Shown: positions 11,416 through 21,995 of the stretch, piece by piece
Layout: every line of letters starts with the position of its first letter
How positions within the stretch are numbered: position 1 is the stretch's first letter
NCBI GenBank assembly: GCA_027596945.1
Contig: JADGJH010000225.1
Coordinates: 1-24,455, forward strand
Direction of reading: 5' to 3'
Source: Physocladia obscura
Taxonomy: Eukaryota; Chytridiomycota; Chytridiomycetes; Chytridiales; Chytriomycetaceae
DNA: 24,455 nt
Position numbers and translations under genes: made by a program
The notes under the pieces: generated by a model
What the model was told of the DNA's origin: nothing
What the model saw: the letters and a program-made list of their open reading frames with translations, nothing else
Databases searched by the model: none

Positions 11416-11643
11416 ATAAAATTTTCAAGTATTGTGACCCAGTCCAGCGCAAAACTGATTTTGCCCTTGGCTGGTATTCCAAAATCTCGATCTCAAGAAG
11501 AACAAAGAAATGTATTTGTCTCAATATGCTCCAGAGCCAAAATCTTTATAAACTCGTGACTGCCCACACAGAAACAACCATCGAATCAACTTAAATTACG
11601 ATCTTCAAGTTTTTTACATGACAAAATACAAATATTATTTATT

Positions 11644-12519
11644 TCAATCCAAATCCATTATAGTATCAATTGTTTTGCTGTTTTTGGTATTGCAGTAATC
11701 TTTCAAATCATCATCTTCATCAATCTCAGTAATGATTGGCCCGCTTCTAGTCACTGCAACCCTGTCCTCCTCAAATTGATAAGAACCTCCAAAGCGGTTC
11801 TTGAATAATACAAGTGTTCCGCCTGTTCCAGACTCACCAGCATATAGAGCATTTGGTAGCTGAGAAGCATTCAATTCACCATCCTCGAAGCTTGCATTGA
11901 TTTTCCACGGAATATCTGCTGCCGCCGCATCTTTCCGATAGTATGGCACAACTGCAAGCATATTTTGCTGGCCATTATCATTACGGTCTATTGCAATTTC
12001 TGGAGCTGCTGTGGATGGTAACTCTTCACCCCAAGGCGACACTCGGCGTTTCTTCGGCCACGCAACACATGGCTGATCATTCAAACGCAATCCAGATAAG
12101 TTCTGCAATGTATCATCGTTATTAGCACCGGTATCGTGAAACGTTCGTTTGTGCATTGGGCGGGTGAATGGATTGTCAATAGATATTTTTAATGGGTGTG
12201 CCGATGGCATTGGCGAAATACGCATCCGCTTCAAATTCGACTGCAGTAGGGTCTCAGAATCAGGATTTTCGTTGCTACTGCTGTAACTCATATTGTTGCT
12301 GAACGTGCGTTTTCGTCTGATTGGTGCTGCCGAGTTCAGAAATTGTGGTTGGCTAAAAGGCAATGAGTTCGACTGATGCGCAGGACTCCAAGCCGTAAGC
12401 ATTCTAGACGATAAATAATAGCTCTGCTCCTGCTGTTTCGTTGGAATAATAGTTGTGGGATTGTTGTTTTTGAACGTTTTCTCAATCCATGGAATTTTCT
12501 CCCAGTTTCCATTTTCCAC
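11644..12519 (-). CDS. Unrecognised, probably disordered nuclear protein
   Basis: Uninterrupted frame of 291 codons starting MENGNWEKIPWIEKTF. I do not recognise a family. The protein is rich in Ser, Asn, Pro and Asp and is probably largely disordered. It has several basic clusters resembling nuclear localisation signals (RRKRTFS, LKRMRISP, MHKRTFHD, KKRRVSP), two of them directly before Ser-Pro. The tail is acidic (I-D-E-D-D-D, ending T-I-M-D-L-D). A more ordered stretch near residues 200-265 contains F-K-N-R-F-G-G-S-Y-Q-F. It is convergent with SART3 and divergent from TDP1. AATAAA directly follows the stop on the minus strand (11643-11638). The ORF could be the last exon of a longer gene, but no good upstream splice acceptor near the start stood out. 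Confidence 0.65.
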   Translation of the reverse strand: MENGNWEKIPWIEKTFKNNNPTTIIPTKQQEQSYYLSSRMLTAWSPAHQSNSLPFSQPQFLNSAAPIRRKRTFSNNMSYSSSNENPDSETLLQSNLKRMRISPMPSAHPLKISIDNPFTRPMHKRTFHDTGANNDDTLQNLSGLRLNDQPCVAWPKKRRVSPWGEELPSTAAPEIAIDRNDNGQQNMLAVVPYYRKDAAAADIPWKINASFEDGELNASQLPNALYAGESGTGGTLVLFKNRFGGSYQFEEDRVAVTRSGPIITEIDEDDDLKDYCNTKNSKTIDTIMDLD

Positions 12520-12653
12520 GTCCTTCCATCACCAAGATGGACTCTTTCCCATTAAAATAATATTTTTGTAAAATATACGAATAATCATTCCAACATTTCA
12601 AATCAGGAGTAGTTTGCAAGAAAAAGACAGGGGCTGTTGAGAAAAGAAGATTT
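12520..12653. promoter_or_regulatory. 134-bp divergent promoter region of the unknown gene and TDP1
   Basis: Both start codons face away from this spacer, which is AT-rich around 12555-12600 (AATAATATTTTTG, AAAATATACG). No defined factor site was recognised. Confidence 0.35.
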
Positions 12654-14283
12654 ATGAAACGAAGTTTCGGCATTCCCACAGTTCATTCAGGGTTCCACCT
12701 CACAACTCTGTCTCACAAAATTGCCACAGATCCTGCGAATGCTGACTGTGTCTCATTGCGCAAATTGCTTTCTTTGCGTGCCGGTGTTTCCATCTCTCGT
12801 ATATTTCAGTTCAACTATATGTTGGATTGTGACTTTTTTTTCTCAAACATTCCGAAAGCATCTTCTGCAGCCGAAATTGTATTCGTTGTTCATCCTTCTA
12901 AATCTGCTCTTGAAGCATGTGAGCTCGTCGCAACCGCACCAAATTCAAAATGTTTGTATGATCACAACGGAAAAATCAGTTTTATTTTTCCTCGAGTCGA
13001 AGCTTATGGCACTCATCACTCGAAGATGATGATTATTTTTTATTCCGATAATCGCGCACATGTTATCATTCATACTGCGAATTTGGTTGATCGTGATTGG
13101 GGAAAGAAATCGCAGATGTGTTGGATTTCCAGTCTTTTGCTCCCAAAATCTGAATCTGTGCGACGTGGACCTAATATTCTGTTTGAAGCTGACTTTTTTC
13201 AATATTTAAACGCGTATGGAAAGTCACTTGAAGATTTGAAAATACGTCTGAAAGATTTTGACTTTTCTCATGAAGTTGGGGCAATCGTTGCTTCAGTTCC
13301 AGGTCGACACAAAATTAGCAAAACTGCTGGGACTAGTAACACCACCGAAAACACAAACCAAAAATGGGGTCACGTCAGACTTGCTCATCTTCTCAAAAAA
13401 AATTTCTTGCTTGATTCGAAAGACGACGAATCAACACTAATTGCACAGTTTTCGAGCATTGGCTCTTTGGGAAAAACCAACGCATGGCTTATTTCAGAAT
13501 TTGCTGAATCATTGTCATCTTCAGCACTTTCTGTGTTACCCATCACATCTGCCGCTAACTCCTCTCAGTTTGCAGCAATGATAATGAAAGAAAACGTAAA
13601 AAGAAAAAAACCAAAATTTGCCCTTGTTTTTCCAACAGTCACGGAAGTTCGCGATTCATTACAAGGCTGGTCAGCAGGAAACTCGATTCCTTTTTCAAAC
13701 GAAAATTGGCAAAAGCAAAAAAATTATATGAAACCGATTTTGCATAAGTGGAGTGCGGAGAAATCAGAGCGGGTAAGAGCGATGCCCCACGTCAAAACTT
13801 TTGCTCGCGTGAATGAAAGGACACGTGATATCGCGTGGTTGGTTGTTTCTTCACACAACCTGTCACGAGCTGCGTGGGGTGCTTTGGAGTTGAATGGATC
13901 TCAATTATTTATTCGAAGCTATGAGATTGGTGTTCTACTTATACCAGAATATTTTAAGGTGATTGATCCTTGTGTTGTTGTCTTTGTCATCGTTTTTGAA
14001 TATGTTCTTGTTTTTTGTTTTGTTTCTTGTTTACTTTTAGACGTCAAAAACGCAGAATATTAGAATGAAGGCAGTTTCGGCAGAAGAAATGCGTGAAGTT
14101 TTATCAGAAATTGTTCAACCCCTCAGCCATATGCAATCAAATAGTGATGCAGCCGAAGTTGTAATTTGGTTGCCATATGATCTTCCTTTAATACCGTATG
14201 ATGCTAGTGATGAGCCATGGCGGTGGGATGTCGAGTTTCCAGGTTTTGACTCCCAGGGGGAGAAGATAAAAAGCAAGCATTAA
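12654..14283 (+). CDS. TDP1: Tyrosyl-DNA phosphodiesterase 1
   Basis: Hydrolyses the 3'-phosphotyrosyl bond between DNA and stalled topoisomerase I in the nucleus; phospholipase D superfamily. Two exons, 12654-13958 and 14041-14283, give 515 aa, close to yeast Tdp1 (544). Both HKN active-site motifs are complete: T-H-H-S-K-M-M with His122 and Lys124, later H-T-A-N; and P-H-V-K-T-F with His379 and Lys381, followed by S-S-H-N402-L-S-R-A-A-W-G. The second exon supplies the conserved ending L-P-Y-D-L-P-L-I-P-Y and D-E-P-W-R-W-D. The start MKRSFGIP lies shortly before the first conserved segment (C-V-S-L-R-K-L-L), so the long disordered N-terminus of animal TDP1 is absent. The intron opens GTGATT and ends TTTTAG. 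All key residues are present, so activity is expected. Confidence 0.92.
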
Positions 14284-14397
14284 TAATAATATAAAAACAA
14301 ACGCGTTATACTGTTTTTTGATTTGAAACCTGTGGCTAAAAGTTTTTCTTTGAACTCTTGAAATTCAAATAGTTTCGTGATTCTGAGCACCGACAAC

Positions 14398-17300
14398 ATG
14401 GATACCGCAACGCTCGAATTCAAGAGACTGCCGGCAGTTGTGAAAAGCGGGCACACGCTCGGCAATGCGTGGCTGGATGTTGTTGTTGGCGCCAGCGGAA
14501 TCGAAGCAGTAGCGCCAATTGTAGTTGAGCTTGTTGGACTCGCCAAAGTATCTCTTGCCATTGCTCCCACTTCGCTGTTTGCTACTGAAAGTTTGTTTGA
14601 TCACTTTTGGCTTGCCGTTTTAATTACGTACTCAATATGCAATTCAATTACAGATGATCGAGCCGCAGGCCAACTCCGGCATATTACCCATGAGGATGCA
14701 TTTGCCACTGTTCCCTTTGTTCTTGCTGATGCTCAGGTTTGTTTCGATTGCTGATCGGTTGGTTGTTGATTGGATCTTGTTTTGTTTGTGTTCATCTCAA
14801 TCCAGACTTTGCCAGCCGGTGCACATACATTCTCGCTGTCGTTAGATATTCCCCGCAATCTATTCCCAACATTTTCTTATACGACTGTGGACAAATCTGA
14901 AGTCTATTCAGTCCGCTATTTCCTGCGTGCGCGAATTCCGTTGAAGGACAATAAAACTAAAGCTGTTGAACACAGCATTCGCTTGGAATCACGCATCATC
15001 AATGCAAGGGATATGCCAAAGCTTGAATTAATTGATTTCGTAGGTCCTCAATTTGGCTCTATTTTATCGCTACAAGCTCGTCGTAACCAGTTCTTGCCTC
15101 TACAACCTATTTCCTTTCTCTATACGCACCATGCGCCGAGTACAATGCCAATCGCGAACTCTTATCTGGAGCTTATACAACTTGCTGGAATCCCTGGTCC
15201 AAATGGAGCAGCAGACCGTCGCGGTATTGAACGTGTCATCTCGACTTACGAGATTCCGGGAGTTCCTGCATCGCTTTCACACACATACACATTGCAATTG
15301 ACGCTTCCACAGCTTCCACCTACAATTAGACTTGGGCCAATTGATATTAGCTATGTTGTTCGAGTGGTTTCTACATTCGGAAACGCTGGTCATGAAATTC
15401 TTGGCCCAGTTGACATTATTGTTCTTCCCGATGTGCAACCTGTTCACATTGAAGTTGGGTGGGATGATGCAGTAGAAATGTTGGAAGTTGGTAGTGTACA
15501 TCGTGTGAGGCCGCGTGTGATTCAACTTGTGCAATGGACTCCAAAAACCGAAGAACCGCCTTTCGAACCTGAACAAACAAATCAATTCGAAACTCAACAA
15601 CAGCAGCAGCAACAACAACAAGAATTTTTCCACCAACAGCAACAATCATTTGAGATTCGAACCACAAGTCCAATTGGATTCAATTCTACGAATTCAAATT
15701 CACCAAACTTTAAGTTTCCCCAACAACAATCTGGAAACTTCCAAGCTCATCCAAATCAGTGGATTGGTAGAAATGACAGTGGTAGTTTTGCACTTCCGCA
15801 GCTGGACCAATTGCAAATTGAGCAAGCGAGACTCATTCTTATTCAACAAGAAGAGCTGGAACGCGAACGCGCCGAGACTGCACGCGTCCGGGAAGAGTAT
15901 CTTGTGCACCAGCGAGCACAAGCTGAGCGTGAGCGTATTGCTGCTGAAAAGAGGCGGCAAGAAGAAGAAGAGCGCAGACGAGTAACTGCACAGCAATCTG
16001 TTGAAGAAGAATTGAGAAAAGAGCGCGAAGAGATGGAAAAGCTGCGTGCTCAGGTTGCAGCATTGCGACGAGCTGGAAGTGGAAGCAGTGTTGAGAGTGT
16101 TGCAGTTGAATTTGTTGGTCTTCCTTCACAGCCATCATCTGAAAGCCAAGAGTTGCAAAACCAGGGTTCAAGTTCTGCACCCCCGCGACCACCGCCTCCA
16201 AGTCATCCTCCGCCTGGTTACAAAGAACGGTCGAATTCTCCAGCTCCAGCTTATGACTATGAGGAAACTCCTGCTGAGTATAGAAGAAGAGGAAGCATCT
16301 CTAAAGCAGTTTTCATTCCAGAACCAATATTACCTGACATAAAATTTGTTCAGGAAGAATCATCAAAATTACCAACTTCGTCGTCATCATCGCCACCTGT
16401 TAATATGAACCCTGCACTAGAAGCTCGTTCATACCCTAAACCTGCTCCTTTGGAAGGGCAAAGCAAGGTGTACATAGCCTCTTTAGACAATTCAACCAGT
16501 AATGTCGGAAACTCTGATAAATTTGGTTCGCCTTCTGCAAGTACTTCCCTTTCAAAATCATCTGCAGGGCTAAACCCACAACAGCAGAAAGCCCACAACC
16601 GACTTTCAATGTTTTCAATATTATCATCATTACCACACTCTGCACCGGCATCAATAACTCCGGTAACAACTCCAATTCCAACTGGCGCAACAAATGAAGG
16701 AATTACCAAATCTTTATTGGGAGTCGAACCGCCATCAATAATATTGCCGACACAATCACAACCAACCAAAAGAAAGTGGTGGTTCTCCAAGCACAACAAC
16801 AATAATGGCCCGTCAACTCTTTCAACATCTCTATCCCGGCAGCAGTCTCAGCCAAGCAACACATATCTGGAAGATCTCGTGAGCCAGATTTGTGAACAAG
16901 GGTCCAAGGACTATCGTTTGTCTGTAAAGCGAAACCATAGAGTTTTAATGGGAAGACCAGAACGGGATGCAAACAAGCAACGTGTTCTACGCGATGTTGA
17001 AGGGATGTTATCTGAAATTTTAAATGAACGGAAAGAGCTGAATAGTGTTCTTGAGACTTTGGAGGTATTTATTTGTTTTGTTTGTTTTGTTTTTGTTTTT
17101 GTCTTTTTAAAAACATCACAAACTTTTCGCTATATTAAAATATATATAAGGCTGAATTCTTAGTTATCGATAATGAAATCCGCACGACGTTTGTGTCTGA
17201 TCGGAAGCGAATGCTAACGCGCCAAATCTATGATCTTCGCGACACACTTTCCGCAGCAATCCACGCGCACGCAATAGCGAATGATTCTGAGTTGCAAGAG

Positions 17301-17687
17301 CATTTTACGATTGCTTTTCGACCACTTCGTGAAGAACTATCACAGAGTGTGTTTTACATCGGAATGACTCACGAAGAAGGTAAAGATTTGGAAGGTGTTG
17401 CGAATGCCATATGGGGCGATGGAATGAAAGTATTTGATACTGAAGTGCAAGGAGTGCTTACGAAAGAACTGGCAAAGATACAGCCGGCTGCTCATACTGC
17501 ATTTCCGACTGGAAGCAGCAGTGGGGCTGTGGGAAAAAAGGGTGGAACTCTGAAAAAGGAAGATGTCATCTGTTTGAGACCTGGTTGTGGAAAACACAAG
17601 GCGGGGTATGGGGCTTCAAAATTGTTTTGTAGCACGCATTGTGAAAAATTGATGATTGCCGAACAAACAAGAGCAATGCGAAAATAA
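14398..17687 (+). CDS. Arrestin-fold protein with PPxY motif, coiled coil and Cys-rich tail
   Basis: Probable alpha-arrestin-type adaptor, a class that links membrane cargo to Rsp5/Nedd4 ubiquitin ligases. Four exons (14398-14590, 14654-14736, 14806-17064, 17151-17687) give 1023 aa with agreeing phases. Residues about 10-155 form an arrestin N-like lobe (L-P-A-G-A-H-T-F-S, Y-F-L-R-A-R-I); about 175-315 look like the C-lobe. Nine Gln follow near 357, then a long charged coiled coil (about 425-515). Next is a Pro-rich stretch with a PPGY motif (about 561-564) and a Ser-rich linker. A second helical region spans about 770-900, and a Cys-rich end (about 986-1010) has spacing C-x4-C-x13-C-x3-C with two His nearby. 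Typical alpha-arrestins lack this Cys-rich module and long C-terminal helix. The acceptor before 17151 (TATAAG) is weak, but only this join keeps the frame open. AATAAA overlaps the stop. Confidence 0.75.
15595..15621 (+). repeat. CAA/CAG poly-glutamine tract
   Basis: Nine consecutive Gln codons (mixed CAA and CAG) inside the arrestin-fold gene, just after the arrestin C-lobe, followed by another Q-rich patch (HQQQQS). Tracts like this vary in length between strains. Confidence 0.85.
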
Positions 17688-17688
17688 A
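17683..17688 (+). terminator. Candidate poly(A) signal overlapping the arrestin-gene stop
   Basis: AATAAA contains the TAA stop (17685-17687). Only 88 bp separate this stop from that of the convergent PIL1-type gene, so the 3' ends must be short or overlap. Confidence 0.4.
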
Positions 17689-17775
17689 ATACAGTTCTTC
17701 AAGAATAATTATGATTCAATTCATTCAAAGGATACGTTTAGACCAACACAAAAAAACAACCAAAAAACAGGCAAA

Positions 17776-19550
17776 TTATGCTTCATCCACATTTTCGTTT
17801 TCAAATCGCGAAACCTTCGGTAAATTGTTGCTAGAGTACCCAGGGGGTAATGGTTGCGCTAAAGGCGGGGGAGGGCCTGGATAAGAAATTTGAGAATACT
17901 GAGCCGGTTGCGCATAATATCCATTTTGCTGTTGTTGTGTGGGTGGTGGGCCGGGATAAGAATATTGCTGTGTAGAATAGCCTTGGGTAACTGCTTGTTG
18001 TGGCAAATATTGAGAATAGTATCCTCCAGTTGGTGCAGCCGCAGATGGCTGAGCTAAGGCACCTGACACGTATCCAGTACCAGCAGACATCGATTGTTGG
18101 TACCCTTGAGATGAATAATTCCTGGCATTTGCGCTCACATCCACGTCACCAAGTTGAGAAGACAAGTTCTGAACAGTATTTGCAGCTGTTTCGCTTGTAT
18201 AGTAGCCTCCATTACCTTCTGTTGCTGGAGTACTCGAAGTTGCATATGTATACGAAGAGACAGCTTGGTACGCTTGAGGCTTTGGAGCAGCATAAATGGA
18301 AGCAGATTCGGCAACAGACGCAACAGGTGAACCTGGCTCTTCGAATGTGGTGGATGGATTTGGATTTTCAGGAATCGGAACAGGAATTAAAGTTTGAGCA
18401 GGAACTTCTGATCGAATTACAGTAACAAGTTCATCAGAATTGAACGCTGCTGTGAAATCAGCAATGATAGCTTCAAGGGTTGGCTGGCCAGTGTATGGAG
18501 GCAAACTTTGACCAGGAAGAAGCTCTCCTTGTGGAATCTGGTCTGCAAGATACAAGCTATATTTACTCGCAACGCTCAATTTCACTGCGTACTTCACGCT
18601 TGCTTCGTGTTTGAGACGAAGTGCTTCACGCAAATCCAAACGAGTAAGTCCAAGGTGTTTGGCCTCAAGCTCAAGAATATGAGAATGAATATCTCGAGCT
18701 TCTTGAATAAGCGCTTCCGCTGGTTGTTGTTTTTTTTGGGCAGTGTCTCGTTTTGAAATTGCACTTTTAAGTTTAGCACGCGTATCACTGATTTCTTTTT
18801 CACGATCGCGAATCGACTTCATACGAACACGCGATTGTTCGAGAGTGTGGATGTAATCATTTTCAGCTTGCATAAATGCTTCTTGTATGCGTTGAAGTCT
18901 GGCAGAAATAGCCTGAAATGAAAGTTTGAAAATAAACTAAATAAAATAAAATGAAATAATTAAAAATCGCAAATACACATACTCGGATGTCTTCTTCTTT
19001 CATTGCCGCCCAGTTTATGTAGTAATCAGAGGCACCTTTGCGCTGCTGAAGTAGTTTTGTGTGTGCAACTGTAAAAGTGAAACAAGCCAAGATTTGAAGT
19101 TCGAATATGGAATCTGACAAATACGACGGAAATAGAAATTTACCAACAACATCCTTTTCTTCCTTCAGATAGACTTGCAAATCCTTTGAGTCGGGGTTTT
19201 TAATCGATGCAATTGTACTCCGGAAATTTGCGCTGATCATACCAGAGAATCCTGAGAAAAAACAATTTGAATAAGGAACGAATGAGCAAGAGATTTGACG
19301 AAAAAAGGATCGGCACCCTGCGAAATTGCGGGCGCGTGGCCTGTTGGAGGCGAAGCCGGCGGAAGCGGAACGTCTGATGGATGATCGCCGGGTGGCGAAT
19401 GCGATTGGTTGGTATCGGTCAGTGAATGATTGCTCTTCTTACGAAACTACGTTTGATTGTTAGTTTGCGTTGATTGGTGTTCCGCAAGGTGACATTATGA
19501 TGCTGTTTGTGTGATCATCAGCATCAGTTCTTTTTGGTTACCAAGTGCAT
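17776..19550 (-). CDS. PIL1: Pil1/Lsp1-type eisosome BAR-domain protein
   Basis: Pil1/Lsp1 proteins are BAR-domain scaffolds that coat plasma-membrane furrows (eisosomes) in fungi. The model has five exons: 19550-19542, 19446-19317, 19251-19144, 19068-18983, 18912-17776, giving 489 aa with consistent phases. The helical core (about 50-250) contains S-R-V-R-M-K-S-I-R and, later, S-V-K-Y-A-V-K then G-E-L-L-P-G-Q, matching the order of the Pil1 core. The first coding exon is only nine bases (Met-His-Leu). Its intron has a good ACTAAC branch site, and without it there is no in-frame ATG for the second exon. The donor GTGCCG at 19316 is weak. The long Gln/Tyr/Pro-rich tail, absent from yeast Pil1 (339 aa), holds two Y-P-G-P-P-P repeats and a PPGY. 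The core assignment is firm; the first two exons are less so. Confidence 0.78.
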
Positions 19551-19707
19551 CGCTAGCGTCAAGTCTGTGTGAATCGATTTGGTGGTTTTCTTTTTTCTCA
19601 AAATCAGAAAGCTTTGCTTTTTTCACTGTTGTTTCGTTTCGTAACTTTTACGTTCGTTCGCTGGCTGCCGATTCTCCCTTCTCAGAAACTCCCTGACTCT
19701 TTCGAAC
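19551..19707. promoter_or_regulatory. 157-bp divergent promoter region of the PIL1-type gene and TIM50
   Basis: The spacer is T-rich on the + strand (TTTTCTTTTTTCTC near 19587). No specific factor site was recognised. If the nine-base first exon of the PIL1 model is wrong, the spacer is larger. Confidence 0.35.
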
Positions 19708-21641
19708 ATGACTCGAATTGTTACTGCTGCACGTAGTTTTGTACGCATTGCCTCTGCAAACTCTCAGCGATGTGTAATCCAATCACACATTGCGATCCCG
19801 GCCCTTGCCACTGTCCGTTCGTTCTCATCCGCATCGCCTGTCTTCAATACAAGCAACAGTAACAACAGCAACAAAGATTCAGATGATGGTATGGATCTTT
19901 TTGCGCGTGCGCTCAAGGCGCAGAAAGCAAAGCAGCAACATGAGCAACAGCAACCACAGCAACAGTCTGATGCTTCATCTTCAGCAGCCGAAAAATCAAA
20001 AGATACGACTAAAAAACTCGAACAAGATGCGGAGCCGGATTTAGATGAGGAAATTAGCCCAGAAGAAGAAGAGCGACGTAGGCGGTGGAAGGAACAAACG
20101 GAAGAGCAAGAGCGCAAGAAAATGGCAAAGGGAACTCGGGGACTTGGTCTTATTACAGCCGCCTCTTTAACTGCTGGATACATTTATATGGGTGTGAATA
20201 TTCTTTACTCCCACGTATTTTTTTTTTCCGTTTCTCACTTTTTTCAACTTTTTTCTTTTTTTTATATCGAAATAGGTCTTGCAACCAATGATGACAATGA
20301 ATCTGGTCTCACAGCTCATCACAACCGCGTGCGCAAATATTTAAATCTCGGCGCAAAATCGATCGTCGAGCCCCCTTCAGTCAAACTCCTTCCAGATGTT
20401 CTTCCTGATCCATACCAACGGCCATACACTCTCTGTCTTGAGTTAAATGACTCTTTGGTGCATCTTGTTTGGGATGTTTGTAATTTATTTCGAAGTTTTG
20501 TTTTTGTGCCTGTTTTTTAATTCATATACCACCTTTATTTTATATTTTTTTCTCAACAGAAAGATTACGGATGGCGTATTGCCACTCGTCCTGGTGTCAA
20601 ACAATTTATTTCGTATCTATCTCGGTACTTTGAAATCGTCATCTTCACCACATCTCTCAATTATGTTGCGCAACCTGTAATTGAAACTCTTGACCCGTAT
20701 CACTACATTATGTACAGCTTGTATCGCGACAGTACGCGTCTTATGGGAATTAAGCATGTCAAAGATCTTAGTTGTCTTAATCGTGACCTTGGCAAGATTA
20801 TTGTGGTTGACACTGATCCAGAAAACTTCCAACTCCAACCAGAAAATGGTATTCAGTTGAAAGCGTGGAAAGGAGAAGAAGGAGATATGGAATTGGCTAA
20901 ATTGATGAAGGTTCTTGAAGGTGAGAACACAGCACAATATTTCAAAATGACAAAAAAACAATAATAACGCAAATTTCAACAAAGAAATGGCCCTCCTTGC
21001 TACAGTCGTCAACCTTTCTGACCTTCGTCCACTTCTAAAATCTTTTAAATCTTTGTCCTCGTCACCTGACGATCCGTGGTCTGGCTGGCTCTCGCGTAAA
21101 GAACAACTGCGTGCCGACTTTGCTGAATCTGAGCGTAAAACTAATGGCGAGTCTTATGATGACATCAAAGTTGCAGCAGACGCGAAAACAACTTCAACAT
21201 TCGTGAGCATGATAGCTAGCAGTGTTGGTGCATTATTTGGACGCGGCATTAGTACACCACAACAAGCTGGCAACACGCATCAACCTGGTTCGAATGTCAG
21301 CGGATCTAGCTTGAAGCGAACAAACTTGATTGATTTGATAGAGCACGCAGCTAAGGAGGAATATGGACAGTTTTTAAAGGAGCAGACTGAACAAGTGAAA
21401 CAGATGGAGGAAGCGAAAAAGAAGCATGAAGAGGAGCAAATGGCGCAGTTGCAAGCCATGAAAGAAAAAAAGGTTTGTTGTTAATTTTGTTTTCAAGCAA
21501 ATGTTTTTATTCTATTGTGAATTTTTCTGATTTTGATTTCACCAGTTAAAATTGTTTGACTATATGATGGGTGCGGGAAATCCGGATGTTGCACAACAAA
21601 ATTCTCAATCTGCAGCTACGCCGGCTGCAGGAGCAGCTTGA
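19708..21641 (+). CDS. TIM50: TIM50, receptor subunit of the TIM23 mitochondrial import complex
   Basis: Inner-membrane protein that binds presequences in the intermembrane space and passes them to TIM23. Five exons (19708-20191, 20276-20475, 20560-20920, 20985-21472, 21546-21641) give 542 aa. The N-terminus is a typical presequence (MTRIVTAARSFVRI, no acidic residues). Next come a Q-rich acidic linker, one membrane span (about 145-163, G-L-I-T-A-A-S-L-T-A-G-Y-I-Y) and the FCP1/NIF-like domain (about 205-350). There the phosphatase motif reads L-E-L-N-D-S-L-V-H, so the catalytic DxDx(T/V) is lost, as usual in TIM50. The segments F-E-I-V-I-F-T-T-S and Y-R-D-S-T-R and the late L-S-D-L-R-P-L-L-K-S-F are characteristic. 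The C-terminus adds a charged coiled coil (about 455-495) and an Ala-rich end. Yeast Tim50 is 476 aa. Confidence 0.9.
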
Positions 21642-21995
21642 GAGGTTTATTCGTTTTAAGGGTGTTTTTGTTTTTGTTTTTTTTTTTTTTAAATTTTTTT
21701 TTGGTTCATATTGGATTTTTATGTCCTATCTTTTTTTTTGTTTTTTGCCTTCAGATTTTTATAAAAATGATTTTTTCGATTTAATGCAACATCGTAAAGT
21801 TTCCAAAAAATATATGACTAATAGCTACTTAGAACAATAAACCCTTCCAGTGCAAAAAATAATGAAACCATTTTCTATTGAAATTTGGGTACGCAGTTTG
21901 AAGATTTTGGTCAAATATCGATTCTGCATTGATGACTAATTGCCAAGACTTTTTGGACAACTGGAGTGATTTTTTCAATTTGACTAATTTTCCAA
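21642..21995. other. Intergenic region TIM50 to DLH
   Basis: Contains long T runs (21680-21692, 21696-21702, 21729-21738) with TIM50 3' sequence, then unremarkable AT-rich DNA that should include the promoter of the next gene. No RNA gene, repeat or recognised site is seen. Confidence 0.5.

Noticed and set aside
15277..15673. Minus-strand frames with long Leu or Val runs opposite the poly-Q tract
   Set aside because: The runs are direct complements of the CAA/CAG repeats in the coding strand.
16350..16802. 150-codon open frame antisense to the arrestin-fold gene
   Set aside because: It lies opposite a Ser/Pro/Thr-rich linker whose codons give few antisense stops. No domain is visible.
20710..20964. 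TIM50 ending at the TAA near 20964
   Set aside because: A GTGAGA donor at 20921 and an AAAG acceptor at 20984 restore the frame and add the family's L-S-D-L-R-P-L-L segment, so this stop is intronic.
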